A stretch of 64,000 nucleotides of DNA from Leptospira ellinghausenii (GCF_003114815.1 NZ_BFAZ01000003.1:62001-126000), one strand, 5' to 3'. Positions 1 through 8,517 are shown, counted from the first letter of the stretch. Numbers and translations are program-made. The notes: generated from the letters alone by a model not told the origin.

Positions 1-141
1 AAAATTAAATCTTTAAAACTCACAAAAGAAACACCAGTTGTTGGAACCCTAGTTGGGATCAAGGGTCAATACTTATTATTTGAAACTGGAGTCATCAATA
101 TAAGAAGTTTAGGTGGTCTTTGGATTGAATTCTCCGCCTAA
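1..141 (+). CDS. DUF2797-like protein, C-terminal fragment (5' end outside window)
   Basis: An open frame runs from base 1 to a TAA at 139-141 and encodes the last 46 residues of a protein that begins upstream of the window. It contains GIKGQYLLF followed by GVINIR, a pattern I associate with the C-terminus of the DUF2797 family of small cytoplasmic proteins of unknown function. The downstream pseudouridine synthase overlaps it by about 29 bases in another frame, which suggests cotranscription. The family call rests on one short motif and is tentative; the reading frame is more secure. Confidence 0.5.
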   Translation, partial: KIKSLKLTKETPVVGTLVGIKGQYLLFETGVINIRSLGGLWIEFSA

Positions 142-844
142 CTTCATTCCATTAGGAAATCAATATACCACCCGTATCTTATTTGAATGTGAGGATTTTT
201 TACTCGCAGAAAAACCGGAAGGAATTCCTGTCCATGAAACAAAAGACCCAAATCGATTGGACTTTACTCGTTTACTTGCAAATCATTTACAAATTCCTGA
301 ACTAAGGACTGTCAATCGATTGGATCTTGGTACGAGTGGAATTGTCTTACTCGGAAAAAATAAAGACAAAAACCTGGAACTAGACCAGTTATTAAAAAGT
401 GCAGAAAAAACCTATATTTTTTTATGTGATGGGATTCCAATTAAGAAAGAATACCGGATGGAATGTTTTATCAAAGATGGAAATAAACAAGTCAGTATCG
501 TAAGGAGTGGTGGTAAAAAAGCAATCACAGAGTTTACCATCCTTGATTCCGATGAAAAAATGAATGTATCATTTGGACTTGCAAAAATATTAACTGGAAG
601 AAGGCACCAAATTCGTGTTATGCTTTCTTCTTTGGGTTTTCCTGTCCTTGGAGATACCTTGTACGGGAAAAAAGAGAAGGGAGAAAAACGAATGTATCTC
701 CATGCGTATCGATTTTCCTTTACTGACTTACAGGGCCAAAATCATATGGTAGAGACAGGTCTTCCTTCTGATTGGATAGTACGAATGCCCTCAATTTCTA
801 AATCTCAAATTCCTTCGGCAAATCAAATCCACTATGAATCGTGA
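113..844 (+). CDS. RluA-family RNA pseudouridine synthase
   Basis: A 243-residue enzyme expected to isomerise uridine to pseudouridine in rRNA or tRNA. It has the family's catalytic motif as NRLDLGTSG (Asp71 is the predicted nucleophile; the usual form is HRLDxxTSG, so the first His is Asn here) and the later GRRHQIRVML and GDTLYG segments typical of RluA/RluC/RluD. No N-terminal S4 domain is visible, so it resembles the short RluA/TruC-like members. The start is a GTG at 113 that overlaps the upstream gene; a TTG at 125 is possible. The target nucleotide cannot be told from sequence. The next gene starts inside its 3' end, so the two are probably translationally coupled. Confidence 0.85.
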   Translation: MVFGLNSPPNFIPLGNQYTTRILFECEDFLLAEKPEGIPVHETKDPNRLDFTRLLANHLQIPELRTVNRLDLGTSGIVLLGKNKDKNLELDQLLKSAEKTYIFLCDGIPIKKEYRMECFIKDGNKQVSIVRSGGKKAITEFTILDSDEKMNVSFGLAKILTGRRHQIRVMLSSLGFPVLGDTLYGKKEKGEKRMYLHAYRFSFTDLQGQNHMVETGLPSDWIVRMPSISKSQIPSANQIHYES

Positions 845-1325
845 TCCATTTCTTCTGTTTCTAAAAGAACAAAAACTCTATAAAAATCTCACGTCTGTTT
901 CTAAATTGATCTCGATTAGTTTTTTAGTAATTTATTTGTATTTATTGTTTAGCTCTCGTTATACGGCAAGTCCCTTAATTGTAGTGATCAATTATTTGGC
1001 CATTTTTACTGGATTTTCTGGTTTGATTCGGTTTAAGTACTTTGAAATTCCAAGTATATTATTGTCTGTTTCTGAGATGGGATTGGATTCTCCTTTTTAT
1101 CAATTGAAGCCTGAGGAAAAAAAACATGTTTGGAGAAAATCAGGGAAAGAAGTTGAGTTACCTTTAAATCCAAGTCCCGATTGGATTGTCAGTACTTTGC
1201 AATTGAATGACAGATTTCCTTGGAAACGGATTGGAAAATTCTATTTGGGTTTTTATCTCACAGTTATCTGTATTTCTTTGTATTATCTCACTTCTGTTTA
1301 TTTAGAAACAGGATTTCAAAACTAA
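834..1325 (+). CDS. small membrane protein of unknown function
   Basis: A 163-residue protein that I do not recognise. Two adjacent hydrophobic segments lie at about residues 23-41 and 46-64. A hydrophilic loop with a charged stretch ([11 protein letters not shown]) follows, and a third hydrophobic segment lies near residues 136-156, so it is probably a three-pass inner-membrane protein. The ATG at 834 overlaps the upstream synthase gene by 11 bases, which indicates coupling. No catalytic motif is seen. Confidence 0.7.
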   Translation: MNRDPFLLFLKEQKLYKNLTSVSKLISISFLVIYLYLLFSSRYTASPLIVVINYLAIFTGFSGLIRFKYFEIPSILLSVSEMGLDSPFYQLKPEEKKHVWRKSGKEVELPLNPSPDWIVSTLQLNDRFPWKRIGKFYLGFYLTVICISLYYLTSVYLETGFQN

Positions 1326-1374
1326 GACAACATTTTTCCTTGTCCCTAAGGCTTGGTTCAAAAAACCTATCCTT

Positions 1375-2472
1375 ATGGCTTTGAATTGTGGCATTGTAGG
1401 TCTCCCGAACGTCGGTAAGTCGACTATTTTTAACGCACTCACGAAGGCAGGCGCTCAGGCTGCAAATTATCCTTTTTGTACCATCGAACCAAATACTGGT
1501 GTTGTGGAAGTTCCTGATGAAAGGTTAAACCGCCTGGCAGAGATCTACAAACCAAAACGTACTGTTCCCACAATGATTGAGTTTGTGGACATTGCAGGCC
1601 TTGTAAAAGGGGCAAGCCAAGGAGAAGGGCTTGGAAACCAATTTTTATCCCACATCAGGGAAGTCGATGCGATTTGCCATGTTGTGCGTGCCTTCCAAGA
1701 TGAAAATATAACACATGTTCATGGAAAAGTTGATCCTATCGAAGACATCACTGTCATCAATTACGAACTCATCCTTGCTGATTTGGACAGTTTAGAAAAA
1801 CAACAACAACGAGTTTCTAAAACTGCCAAAACTGGAAATAAAGAAGCAGCAGAAATTTTATCCGTGATGGATAAAATTTTGGAAGCACTTAAGAAAGGGA
1901 ACCGGGCTTCTACTGTTGAATTAAACGAAGAAGAACTAAAAATCGCAAAAAAATTCAATTTAATTACCATTAAGCCCGTGTTATACGTGGCTAATATTCT
2001 TGATTCGGATGTAAAATCAACAGACAACCCACTTGTTAAAACCATCACTGACTTTGCAAACAAAGAAGGAGCTCCTGTAGTCGTTTTATGTGGTCGTTTT
2101 GAAGAAGAAATCTCTGGACTTGAAAAAGAAGACCAATTGGCATTTTTAGAAGAGATTGGAGAAAAAGAATCCGGTCTTTCTCGTATGATTCGTGCTTCTT
2201 ACCAACTATTAGGCCTACTTACATTTTTTACCGCAGGTGTCGAGGAAGTAAGAGCTTGGACAACCAAACAAGGTAGTTCTGGTCCCGTTGCAGCGAGTGT
2301 CATCCATTCTGATTTTGAAAAAGGTTACATCCGTGCGGAAGTGATGCGTTATGAGGACTTAGATCGTACGGGAGATGCAACAAAAGTAAAAGAAGAAGGG
2401 AAACTCCGTGTGGAAGGAAAGGAATACATTGTTCAAGATGGAGATGTGATTTATTTCCGGGTGAATGCTTAA
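1375..2472 (+). CDS. ychF: Obg-family ATPase YchF
   Basis: A 365-residue cytoplasmic P-loop NTPase, full length for the YchF/OLA1 family, which binds ATP in preference to GTP and is linked to ribosomes and redox stress. The G1 motif GLPNVGKST lies near the N-terminus, followed by the family-typical [11 protein letters not shown] switch I and [14 protein letters not shown] switch II. The base-specificity position reads NILD where the family usually has NxxE. The C-terminus is a TGS domain ([21 protein letters not shown]). It stands alone, about 50 bases after the preceding gene. A hairpin that terminates the opposite strand begins at its stop codon. Confidence 0.97.
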   Translation: MALNCGIVGLPNVGKSTIFNALTKAGAQAANYPFCTIEPNTGVVEVPDERLNRLAEIYKPKRTVPTMIEFVDIAGLVKGASQGEGLGNQFLSHIREVDAICHVVRAFQDENITHVHGKVDPIEDITVINYELILADLDSLEKQQQRVSKTAKTGNKEAAEILSVMDKILEALKKGNRASTVELNEEELKIAKKFNLITIKPVLYVANILDSDVKSTDNPLVKTITDFANKEGAPVVVLCGRFEEEISGLEKEDQLAFLEEIGEKESGLSRMIRASYQLLGLLTFFTAGVEEVRAWTTKQGSSGPVAASVIHSDFEKGYIRAEVMRYEDLDRTGDATKVKEEGKLRVEGKEYIVQDGDVIYFRVNA

Positions 2473-2498
2473 AAAAAAATCCCGACTTTCGCCGGGAT
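2471..2498 (-). terminator. intrinsic terminator at the end of the minus-strand CHAT/sigma operon
   Basis: Bases 2479-2484 (atcccg) pair with 2493-2498 (cgggat) around an 8-base loop. Read on the minus strand, the stem is followed by nine T residues (plus-strand A run 2471-2479), a classic rho-independent layout. On the plus strand only a weak T-rich stretch follows, so it mainly serves the minus-strand operon ending at 2612, although the hairpin would also form in the ychF transcript. The T tract reaches into the ychF stop codon. The 113 bases between this hairpin and the gene ending at 2612 hold nothing else that I can identify. Confidence 0.75.
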
Positions 2499-2611
2499 GT
2501 CTTTAAGTGTGAACTAGTTTGGAAAAAGAAAGTAGTTACCGAAAGGTAGATCCACTTCTCAACCTATCAATTGCCTATTGTTTCCTATTTATTGCACACT
2601 TTCCAAAAAAA

Positions 2612-3142
2612 TTATGATTGTAACATAAAATGATACCTACCGATTTCTTTGCCAGATTCAAAAATGGCAAGTTCTGGGCTAGAATCCAAAGTGATGGGGG
2701 AGTCAAACATCGATTGGGTTCCTAGTTTAGGTAAGGTTTCCACTGGCGTTCCATCCAAAAATAATTTGGCAGACAACCTGTCTGCATTGGATGCTTCCAC
2801 TGATAAAAAAACTTGGTTTTTTTCTGGGTTTGGTTGGAAAACAAAATCCAGATCCCTTCCTGCTACCTGTCTGTGGACTCGGAAAGCACCAAGGTTTCCT
2901 TGCCCTCGGAGAGCCAATTGGGAGGTATGTAGAGTGGTATTTTCCCAGTCACTCATGAGCACCTTCCATGAATCATTTAAGAACTGCAGGTAAATCCGGA
3001 TTTTGGAATCAGGGATTGGAACCACGGTTTGTAAGATCCTATTTAAGGTGGAAGGATCCAAGTCTTCCCCTTGGGACATGAGATACATGGCTTCTTTCAG
3101 TTTGAGTCGGTTCATAAATGGATTCGGATCTTTTGTCTCCAT
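2612..3142 (-). CDS. unassigned cytoplasmic protein downstream of the ECF sigma factor
   Basis: A 176-residue protein with no signal peptide or membrane segment. The N-terminal 60 residues look helical (LKLKEAMYLMSQGEDLD). The rest looks beta-rich, with RGQGNLGAFRVHRQVAGRDLDF and repeated short hydrophobic strands, reminiscent of a small beta-sandwich. It has no cysteines, so it lacks the zinc-binding anti-sigma (ZAS) motif. It begins 18 bases after the sigma factor stop codon and is the last gene of the operon. By position it could be an anti-sigma factor, a protease substrate or another partner of the sigma factor and CHAT protein, but nothing in the sequence proves this. Confidence 0.7.
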   Translation of the reverse strand: METKDPNPFMNRLKLKEAMYLMSQGEDLDPSTLNRILQTVVPIPDSKIRIYLQFLNDSWKVLMSDWENTTLHTSQLALRGQGNLGAFRVHRQVAGRDLDFVFQPNPEKNQVFLSVEASNADRLSAKLFLDGTPVETLPKLGTQSMFDSPITLDSSPELAIFESGKEIGRYHFMLQS

Positions 3143-3160
3143 ACTATTGATGTCCCCCCG

Positions 3161-3730
3161 TTACGGCTTTATTTCCTTGGATTGTAATTTTTTTATCTTT
3201 TCTTTGGCTCGATTGGCCCTTGCTAGTACTGTTCCGATGGGAACTTCTAAAATTTCAGCGATTTCTTTGAATTTATATCCTTTGAGGCGTAAGATGAGGA
3301 TTTCCTTGTGGGGTTCATCTAATGTTTCGATGAGATCATAAAATTCCTTTTTTTCTTCCCATTCAAAATAAACATCCTCTTGGGTTAACCTTTCATCCAG
3401 AATATCAATACTCAAATCGAGAGAAATCCCTTCTCTATATTCGGTTCGGCGAATGCTCCGTGTTTGGGACATACTGATGTTTTTGGCAATTTCGTTTAAA
3501 TAGATAATAAAGGCAGGTAAACTTTCCCCTTTGAACTTACGCAATAATTGGTAGTCATTTTCCGTGAGTTTTAAATACACAAGTTGCGAAGTATCGACCA
3601 CTTCTTCTCTTGGTACGTAATGTGCGCAAGTTCCAATGATCAGGCGATGGAATTTTTGGATGAGTGTTTGCCATGCTTCTCTTTTTCCGAGTAAACAATT
3701 ATCGATTAAACTCCGTATCTCATCACTCAT
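3161..3730 (-). CDS. ECF-type sigma-70 family RNA polymerase sigma factor
   Basis: A 189-residue protein with only sigma regions 2 and 4, the layout of extracytoplasmic-function sigma factors. Region 2 covers about residues 18-95 (EAWQTLIQKFHRLI, with the basic SQTRSIRRTEYRE stretch at its end). Region 4 covers about 135-180, with the helix-turn-helix LKGYKFKEIAEIL then VPIGTVLARANRAKEKIKK, which closely fits the region 4.2 pattern. Its ATG overlaps the stop of the exported-protein gene by 4 bases, so translation is coupled. Adjacent genes are a CHAT protease and an unassigned protein, not a standard transmembrane anti-sigma factor. Target promoters and inducing signal are unknown. Confidence 0.9.
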   Translation of the reverse strand: MSDEIRSLIDNCLLGKREAWQTLIQKFHRLIIGTCAHYVPREEVVDTSQLVYLKLTENDYQLLRKFKGESLPAFIIYLNEIAKNISMSQTRSIRRTEYREGISLDLSIDILDERLTQEDVYFEWEEKKEFYDLIETLDEPHKEILILRLKGYKFKEIAEILEVPIGTVLARANRAKEKIKKLQSKEIKP

Positions 3731-4755
3731 AGTTCTTTCTTTGATTCGACGGAATTTTTACAACTTATCATTACATTTTCTAATCTTTTTTGAAAATGAT
3801 GGGATTGGAATAATGTTTGGCGGATGTATAACAGCTTTGTTAGGTTTTCTTTTGTTTCAAAAATTGGGTTTTCTACTGAGAATCGTCCATAATCGGAGAA
3901 AAAACCAAAAAAACCGAATATTCGAATTTTCTTTTCCTCCGTTGGGAGTTTTTCTAAACAAATTCGTAAATCGTTCAGTTGTAGCTTTTGCCCATCGGTA
4001 AAAAGAGGTTCATTTTTCCATGAGGAAAGGATTTGTAAAAAATAGGATTTAGACTTCTCATTTTCCGATTTTAAGTCTGCGAGATTCCAAGGGTTTTGTT
4101 TTGAAAAGTAAAACAGTTGGTAGGTGGATTTTTGATTTGTTTTGATGTCTTGTAATAATCGAAGTAAAGAGGATCTTCTTTTGGATTCTGGCATATCAGA
4201 ATACAGAATACGATTGAGACTTACTGTATATTCTCGTTCTTTTCCAAACAATAGAACCTCATGAGGTTTATAAAAATTGGAATAGAGATACACTGTTTTT
4301 TCCCATTCCGATTGTAATTCACGTACTAAATTTAAATTGTCGGCATTGGAAATCTCGGATGATAAAATTTCTAATTTTGGAAATACGGTAAGCTCAAATA
4401 GTTTTTTTTTAATTTGTTTTTCTAAATTAACTGCATCACTTTTAGTGATTTCTGCACATCGTTTGATTTGTAATAATGCATCATAAAAGGAAAGGTAGGA
4501 AAGGATTTCTGTGAGTTCTCTAATTTCCTGGAATTTACAAAGTTGGAAATAATAATCATACTCTTCATTTTCTTTTGATTCGACTTCACGTAAAATGGGA
4601 AAACTCGAAACGGTATATGCTTCCGAAACTATATTCGGAGTTATTTGGAATTTTGACCAGATGGATTCAAAAGTCGCTGGTTTAGTAAACCATTGGGGTA
4701 AAATCGGATTTAAAAAAAAGAAAAACCCTAAAACAAAGAAACCCCTATATTTCAA
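3727..4755 (-). CDS. exported protein of unknown function in the CHAT/sigma operon
   Basis: A 342-residue protein beginning MKYRGFFVLGFFFFLNPILP, a signal peptide or uncleaved anchor with very high Phe content, so most of it should lie outside the cytoplasm. The remainder is charged and largely helical in appearance (for example KRSSLLRLLQDIK and LNDLRICLEKLPTEEKK). I recognise no domain. It overlaps the CHAT gene upstream by 4 bases and the sigma gene downstream by 4 bases, so the three are made together. By inference it may sense an envelope signal or bind the extracytoplasmic tail of the CHAT protein. Confidence 0.75.
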   Translation of the reverse strand: MKYRGFFVLGFFFFLNPILPQWFTKPATFESIWSKFQITPNIVSEAYTVSSFPILREVESKENEEYDYYFQLCKFQEIRELTEILSYLSFYDALLQIKRCAEITKSDAVNLEKQIKKKLFELTVFPKLEILSSEISNADNLNLVRELQSEWEKTVYLYSNFYKPHEVLLFGKEREYTVSLNRILYSDMPESKRRSSLLRLLQDIKTNQKSTYQLFYFSKQNPWNLADLKSENEKSKSYFLQILSSWKNEPLFTDGQKLQLNDLRICLEKLPTEEKKIRIFGFFGFFSDYGRFSVENPIFETKENLTKLLYIRQTLFQSHHFQKRLENVMISCKNSVESKKEL

Positions 4756-6107
4756 AACCCACTCCTTGTTTTGAATTCATAATACATTTTTTCTTCAGAA
4801 GATCCCTCTGAAAGGATCGATTCTAAGATTTCTCGTTTTTGAGTTTCGTCAAGTAACTCATGTTTTGTTTCTAAAAAGAGAAGTGCTTTTTTTCGAAATT
4901 CTGGATGAGTGATTTTTTGGATTTTTAGTACCAATGGGTCTTTGGGCTGGTTATTTTGTTGGGACACCAACAAGTTCTCATTTACAGATTTTCCCTTTGT
5001 GTTTTCCAATTGGACTTGAGTTCCAATTGGGTTTTCATTTTGAGTTTCTTTTGTGAAAAGTAGAAAACATAAAATCAGTAATAAACTTGAGACAATGCTT
5101 AATATTCTTTTTGGAAGCGGGTTTGGTGTCAAAGTAGAAAATTGCACTAAACTAATCGCTGTTATAATCTCTTTTCCAGATCCTTTTTGTAATTGTTTCC
5201 TTATTTTTTCTAAACTTTTTTCTGCATTTTTAGATTCTAAAAAATATTTCCAAAAGGAAATTCCTATTTCCTTGGCTACATTTGTTTCCACTGGATATAA
5301 AAATCCAATGACTTGTTTGGCACCAGCTTTTAGAAAACTAGTTGTTAAACCAGCTTGGTTTATGGAGTCAAACGAAGAATAACAGCTATTAAAGAAAACT
5401 AGGTCTAGATGACTGAATGATCTTGAAGCTATTTCATTCATGGAAATGAATTGATCTTTTCCAATCGGGATTCCTTTTTTTTCAGTATGGCCTGCATAAT
5501 GTAAATATTTAACTGAATTTAGTTCCTCGATGAATCGAATTTTTGTTAGGTGGTTTTGTTTGAGGATTCTAAGTGGAAGTTTTTCTTCGATAATTGGATA
5601 TAAGCTAGCACATTCTTCATTTACTGTGTTTTCTAAACTGGGGATGACGGGATTACAGATGATCAATGCAACATTTGTTTTTTTTGAGATTTCCCTTTGG
5701 TTTTTTTGGATCCGAATCCCTCGTTTGAAATTTTTATCTTGGAATAGAAATCCATTTGTAGATTTTAAGATTTCCCAAGGAATTGGAGAAAATTCTGGAT
5801 CAACTAACAACTCAATGGTGCCTCGAAATCCAGGAGTCCTCCAAAAGGGAAGGGATTCACCAAATACGATTTGTTCTAGACTATCCGACTTTTTACCTAG
5901 TTTGTCTAAAAATTCTTCCTTTTTTGGATTTTGAGATAAAATTCGTTCTACAAAAATGGACCAGTCATTTTGAAATTCCTTAAGTAATTGCCCTGAAAAT
6001 GGAGTCGTTTTTTCAACGGATCCAAATTGGGAATGTTTTTCTTCCCAAAAACATTCACCATCGGAGATACCTTGGTCGGAGTATTTCGAAATGATACGGA
6101 TTTTCAT
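4752..6107 (-). CDS. membrane-anchored CHAT-domain (caspase-like) protease
   Basis: A 451-residue protein. A degenerate N-terminal region with SPIPWEIL (about residues 107-114) leads into a CHAT domain (about 145-325). That domain carries the catalytic dyad motifs YLHYAGHTEKKG (His207) and DLVFFNSCYSS (Cys242), then AGAKQVIGFLYPV, a standard CHAT sequence. A single hydrophobic segment follows at about 334-351, then about 100 hydrophilic residues. With the protease in the cytoplasm, the tail would be periplasmic. CHAT enzymes are clan CD cysteine peptidases related to caspases and separase, and many act in regulated proteolysis or immunity. The stop overlaps the next gene by 4 bases, and the desulfurase-like gene ends 7 bases upstream. 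The substrate is unknown; partner proteins in the same operon are obvious candidates. Confidence 0.88.
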   Translation of the reverse strand: MKIRIISKYSDQGISDGECFWEEKHSQFGSVEKTTPFSGQLLKEFQNDWSIFVERILSQNPKKEEFLDKLGKKSDSLEQIVFGESLPFWRTPGFRGTIELLVDPEFSPIPWEILKSTNGFLFQDKNFKRGIRIQKNQREISKKTNVALIICNPVIPSLENTVNEECASLYPIIEEKLPLRILKQNHLTKIRFIEELNSVKYLHYAGHTEKKGIPIGKDQFISMNEIASRSFSHLDLVFFNSCYSSFDSINQAGLTTSFLKAGAKQVIGFLYPVETNVAKEIGISFWKYFLESKNAEKSLEKIRKQLQKGSGKEIITAISLVQFSTLTPNPLPKRILSIVSSLLLILCFLLFTKETQNENPIGTQVQLENTKGKSVNENLLVSQQNNQPKDPLVLKIQKITHPEFRKKALLFLETKHELLDETQKREILESILSEGSSEEKMYYEFKTRSGF

Positions 6108-6114
6108 CAGTTTT

Positions 6115-7245
6115 TCATTTTAATTTTTGGATGAGTATATTGATTTGGTCAATTAGTAAATTAAGATCTTCTAAAGTTGTAAAACTGCCAGTAGAAATCC
6201 GAATTGCTCTAAGTGCTTCTTCCTCAGAATAACCCATTTGAAGTAGGGATTTTGAAGCTTCTCTGGCTCTTGATTTGCAGGAACTTCCCGTGGATACAAT
6301 GATTCCCTTTTCTTCTAATCCCAGAAGGAAAAAATCAACAGTTTGGATGGGTAAAATGAGAAAGGTTGTATTGTGGAGTCTGTTTTCATTTTTCGCGATG
6401 ATTTCACAACCAAAGGATTCTAACTGGTCTTCTAAAATTTTTTGGAAACCTTTTAGTTTTATGTTTTTTTCTTCTAAGTTGGTGAGTTGGATTTCTGTTA
6501 CTTTCTGTAGACAATTGATTGCAAATGTATTTTCAGTTCCAGCTCTATGTTCATTTTCTTGGTTTCCACCACCAAACAGACGAAAGTTTTTGTTTTCAGC
6601 CGGTAAGTAGGTAACGGCGGCTCCCATACCTGCACCGATTTTGTGGCCAGAGAATGTATAACCATCAAACAGGTCAAAAGGTACAGGGATTTTGCAGAAT
6701 GCTTGCATCAAATCACTATAAAAAAGTTGGCCATGTTCTTTGGCTAAGTCATGAATTAACTTTGCAGGTTGAATCACTCCTGTTTCATTTCCAGCATACA
6801 AACAAATGACAGGTTTTGGGTTTTCTTTTAATAACCTTTCCAAATGATTCAGATCGATAGTTCCCGATTTGTTTGCGTGTACCAATATGGGTGAAAATCC
6901 AAAGGAATCTAAAGCAGCGTACATGCTCGCATGTTCAAAGGGAGACACGATTACCGAATCTAAGTTCGGGTATAAAATTCGTAAACTCTGGATGAGTAAA
7001 AAATTTGCCTCAGTTCCAGTGGAGGAAAAGATAAACTGTTTTTCCTTGCCATTTGTCACTTGGCTCAGATACTTTCTTGTTTGTTCGATTTTACCTTGGT
7101 TTTTAAGAGAATAACGTGTGATTCCCGAAGGATTGTAAAAGTTTTCTAAGTATTCTTTTAAACATGACTCTAAAATCTCTGGGTAAGGTGGGTGAGTCGC
7201 GTTATAATCAAAATACTTTATATCATTCGTTAAATGGGATTTCAT
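6115..7245 (-). CDS. cysteine desulfurase-like class V aminotransferase (NifS/IscS family)
   Basis: A 376-residue fold-type I PLP enzyme. It shows the PLP-lysine motif SGHKIGAGMG (Lys202), His105 in SPFEHAS, Asp178 and Gln181 in YSDLMQAF, the RAGTEN motif, and a catalytic-loop cysteine in STGSSCKSRA (Cys323). Together these support release of sulfur from cysteine as an enzyme-bound persulfide. The length is normal for NifS/IscS. No IscU-type scaffold or thiolation enzyme lies nearby. Instead the gene is embedded in the CHAT/sigma operon, overlapping the upstream gene by 23 bases and ending 7 bases before the CHAT gene. The acceptor of the sulfur, or whether it is the cell's main desulfurase, cannot be told. 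Confidence 0.85.
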   Translation of the reverse strand: MKSHLTNDIKYFDYNATHPPYPEILESCLKEYLENFYNPSGITRYSLKNQGKIEQTRKYLSQVTNGKEKQFIFSSTGTEANFLLIQSLRILYPNLDSVIVSPFEHASMYAALDSFGFSPILVHANKSGTIDLNHLERLLKENPKPVICLYAGNETGVIQPAKLIHDLAKEHGQLFYSDLMQAFCKIPVPFDLFDGYTFSGHKIGAGMGAAVTYLPAENKNFRLFGGGNQENEHRAGTENTFAINCLQKVTEIQLTNLEEKNIKLKGFQKILEDQLESFGCEIIAKNENRLHNTTFLILPIQTVDFFLLGLEEKGIIVSTGSSCKSRAREASKSLLQMGYSEEEALRAIRISTGSFTTLEDLNLLIDQINILIQKLK

Positions 7246-8479
7246 CTGCTTCTTCGTAACGTCCGAGTTTGCGGAGAACGGACCTGGTTAGGTTATGGTA
7301 TGCCTTTAAGATTTCATCTTTTTTTCCACCGACACTTCGTTCGTCGACGTTTCGCAGTTTTGGTTTTAATGAATCAAGGATAGTCAAACTTTTGTTATTT
7401 TCTTTTAGTTTGTGATAACTTTCTGCTTGTTTTAGTTTTGCTTCAAACTCATGGACAAGTAAAGCAGGTAAATTGATATCTTCTATTTCAGAAGCTAGTT
7501 GGATGTTAGCAGATTCTTTAAATTCATTGGCCGCTTTTTGGTAATAGTTTTCTTCTTCACTGCCAAGTTGGAAATACAGTTCGGCTCGACGAAATTTAAA
7601 CTTTAGATACTCTCTTTCATCGGCGCCAACAAAGTATAAGATTCGTTCGTAAATATCGTCCATTTCTCTCGGTGAAAAATTTTTCATTCCTGTTAGAAGG
7701 ATTTGTCTAAGTAAGGATTCCAAATAATCATTTGCCGAAACTTCTGAAAAATCACTTCGTTTGATGGAAGATAAAACCACACTTCGTTTTTGAACTGCAC
7801 TTAGGCCACTCGGTACTTTTTCAAGTTCTGTTAGTTTTTTTAGAACATAGGTTTCTGTTTCGACCATATGTGTTTTGTAGGCGAGTAGGATTTCACTTGG
7901 TCTACAACTGGCCCAAGCAACTGATTCTATTTTTTTAGGTGCGATGAGTTCGGGACCTGAAAATCGTAAGGCACGTTTGTAATAATCAAGAGCCGTTAAC
8001 ACGGCTTCAATGTGTGAGTTCCAATACTCTTTGGGATTGGGACCGAGTGTTAATTCCCCTTGTGGTGCCATTCTTTGGAAAAGAGGAGACCCCCAATCAC
8101 TTGCTTTTTCCCGCCAAGTGAGTTCTAAAAAATGGTCCTCCACATGTTCTTTGCTACGAAAGTAGAGGCAGGCTTTTTCCATGAGGGTTAGGTCTAGTGG
8201 CAGAATGGTGCCTTTTCCATTTTCTTCAGCACTAAAAAATTGGCTGATGGTTTGGAGGAGGCTCGTGCCACCTTCCTTTCTGCCTTCGAGAACTGCATCC
8301 CCTTTGGCAATCAGAGAGTGGGCGATCCGTGGATTGGGATAACCAAAAAACGAATTGTAAGTGAGGGTAATTTTGGCAAGGATCGTGTCCTTGTTTCTCA
8401 GAATCCATGGGAAAGTGATTGCCCACACGAGGAGAACAGCCAGAATGTATTTTAAATTTTCTCGGAAGATTTGGTTCAA
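7223..8479 (-). CDS. membrane-anchored protein with TPR-like helical C-terminus
   Basis: About 418 residues with the TTG start at 8479. I chose this start because AGGGA (minus strand, plus 8486-8490) lies 6 bases upstream; a TTG at 8530 would add 17 residues without a clear ribosome-binding site. A single hydrophobic anchor near the N-terminus (YILAVLLVWAITFPWIL) precedes a long soluble region. The last 150 residues form helical pairs like degenerate TPRs (ELYFQLGSEEENYYQKAANEFKE, KLKENNKSLTILDSLK). No enzyme motif is seen. It heads the minus-strand operon, overlaps the desulfurase-like gene by 23 bases, and is divergent from the TPR gene at 8518. It may be a scaffold for the operon's other products. 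Confidence 0.65.
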   Translation of the reverse strand: MNQIFRENLKYILAVLLVWAITFPWILRNKDTILAKITLTYNSFFGYPNPRIAHSLIAKGDAVLEGRKEGGTSLLQTISQFFSAEENGKGTILPLDLTLMEKACLYFRSKEHVEDHFLELTWREKASDWGSPLFQRMAPQGELTLGPNPKEYWNSHIEAVLTALDYYKRALRFSGPELIAPKKIESVAWASCRPSEILLAYKTHMVETETYVLKKLTELEKVPSGLSAVQKRSVVLSSIKRSDFSEVSANDYLESLLRQILLTGMKNFSPREMDDIYERILYFVGADEREYLKFKFRRAELYFQLGSEEENYYQKAANEFKESANIQLASEIEDINLPALLVHEFEAKLKQAESYHKLKENNKSLTILDSLKPKLRNVDERSVGGKKDEILKAYHNLTRSVLRKLGRYEEADEIPFNE

Positions 8480-8517
8480 GGATTGTCCCTGTACCCGATC
8501 TTTGCCGGAATCTACTG

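Noticed and set aside
5530..5934. 134-residue plus-strand frame opposite the CHAT gene
   Set aside because: It lies entirely antisense to the CHAT domain, whose motifs are convincing.
6115..7245. DNA phosphorothioation (Dnd/Ssp) operon based on the desulfurase
   Set aside because: No dndB-E or ssp genes are present; a desulfurase alone is not enough.
8419..8517. Upstream extension of the TPR gene from 8419
   Set aside because: It would remove the signal peptide from the N-terminus and overlap the divergent gene; the ATG at 8518 fits better.
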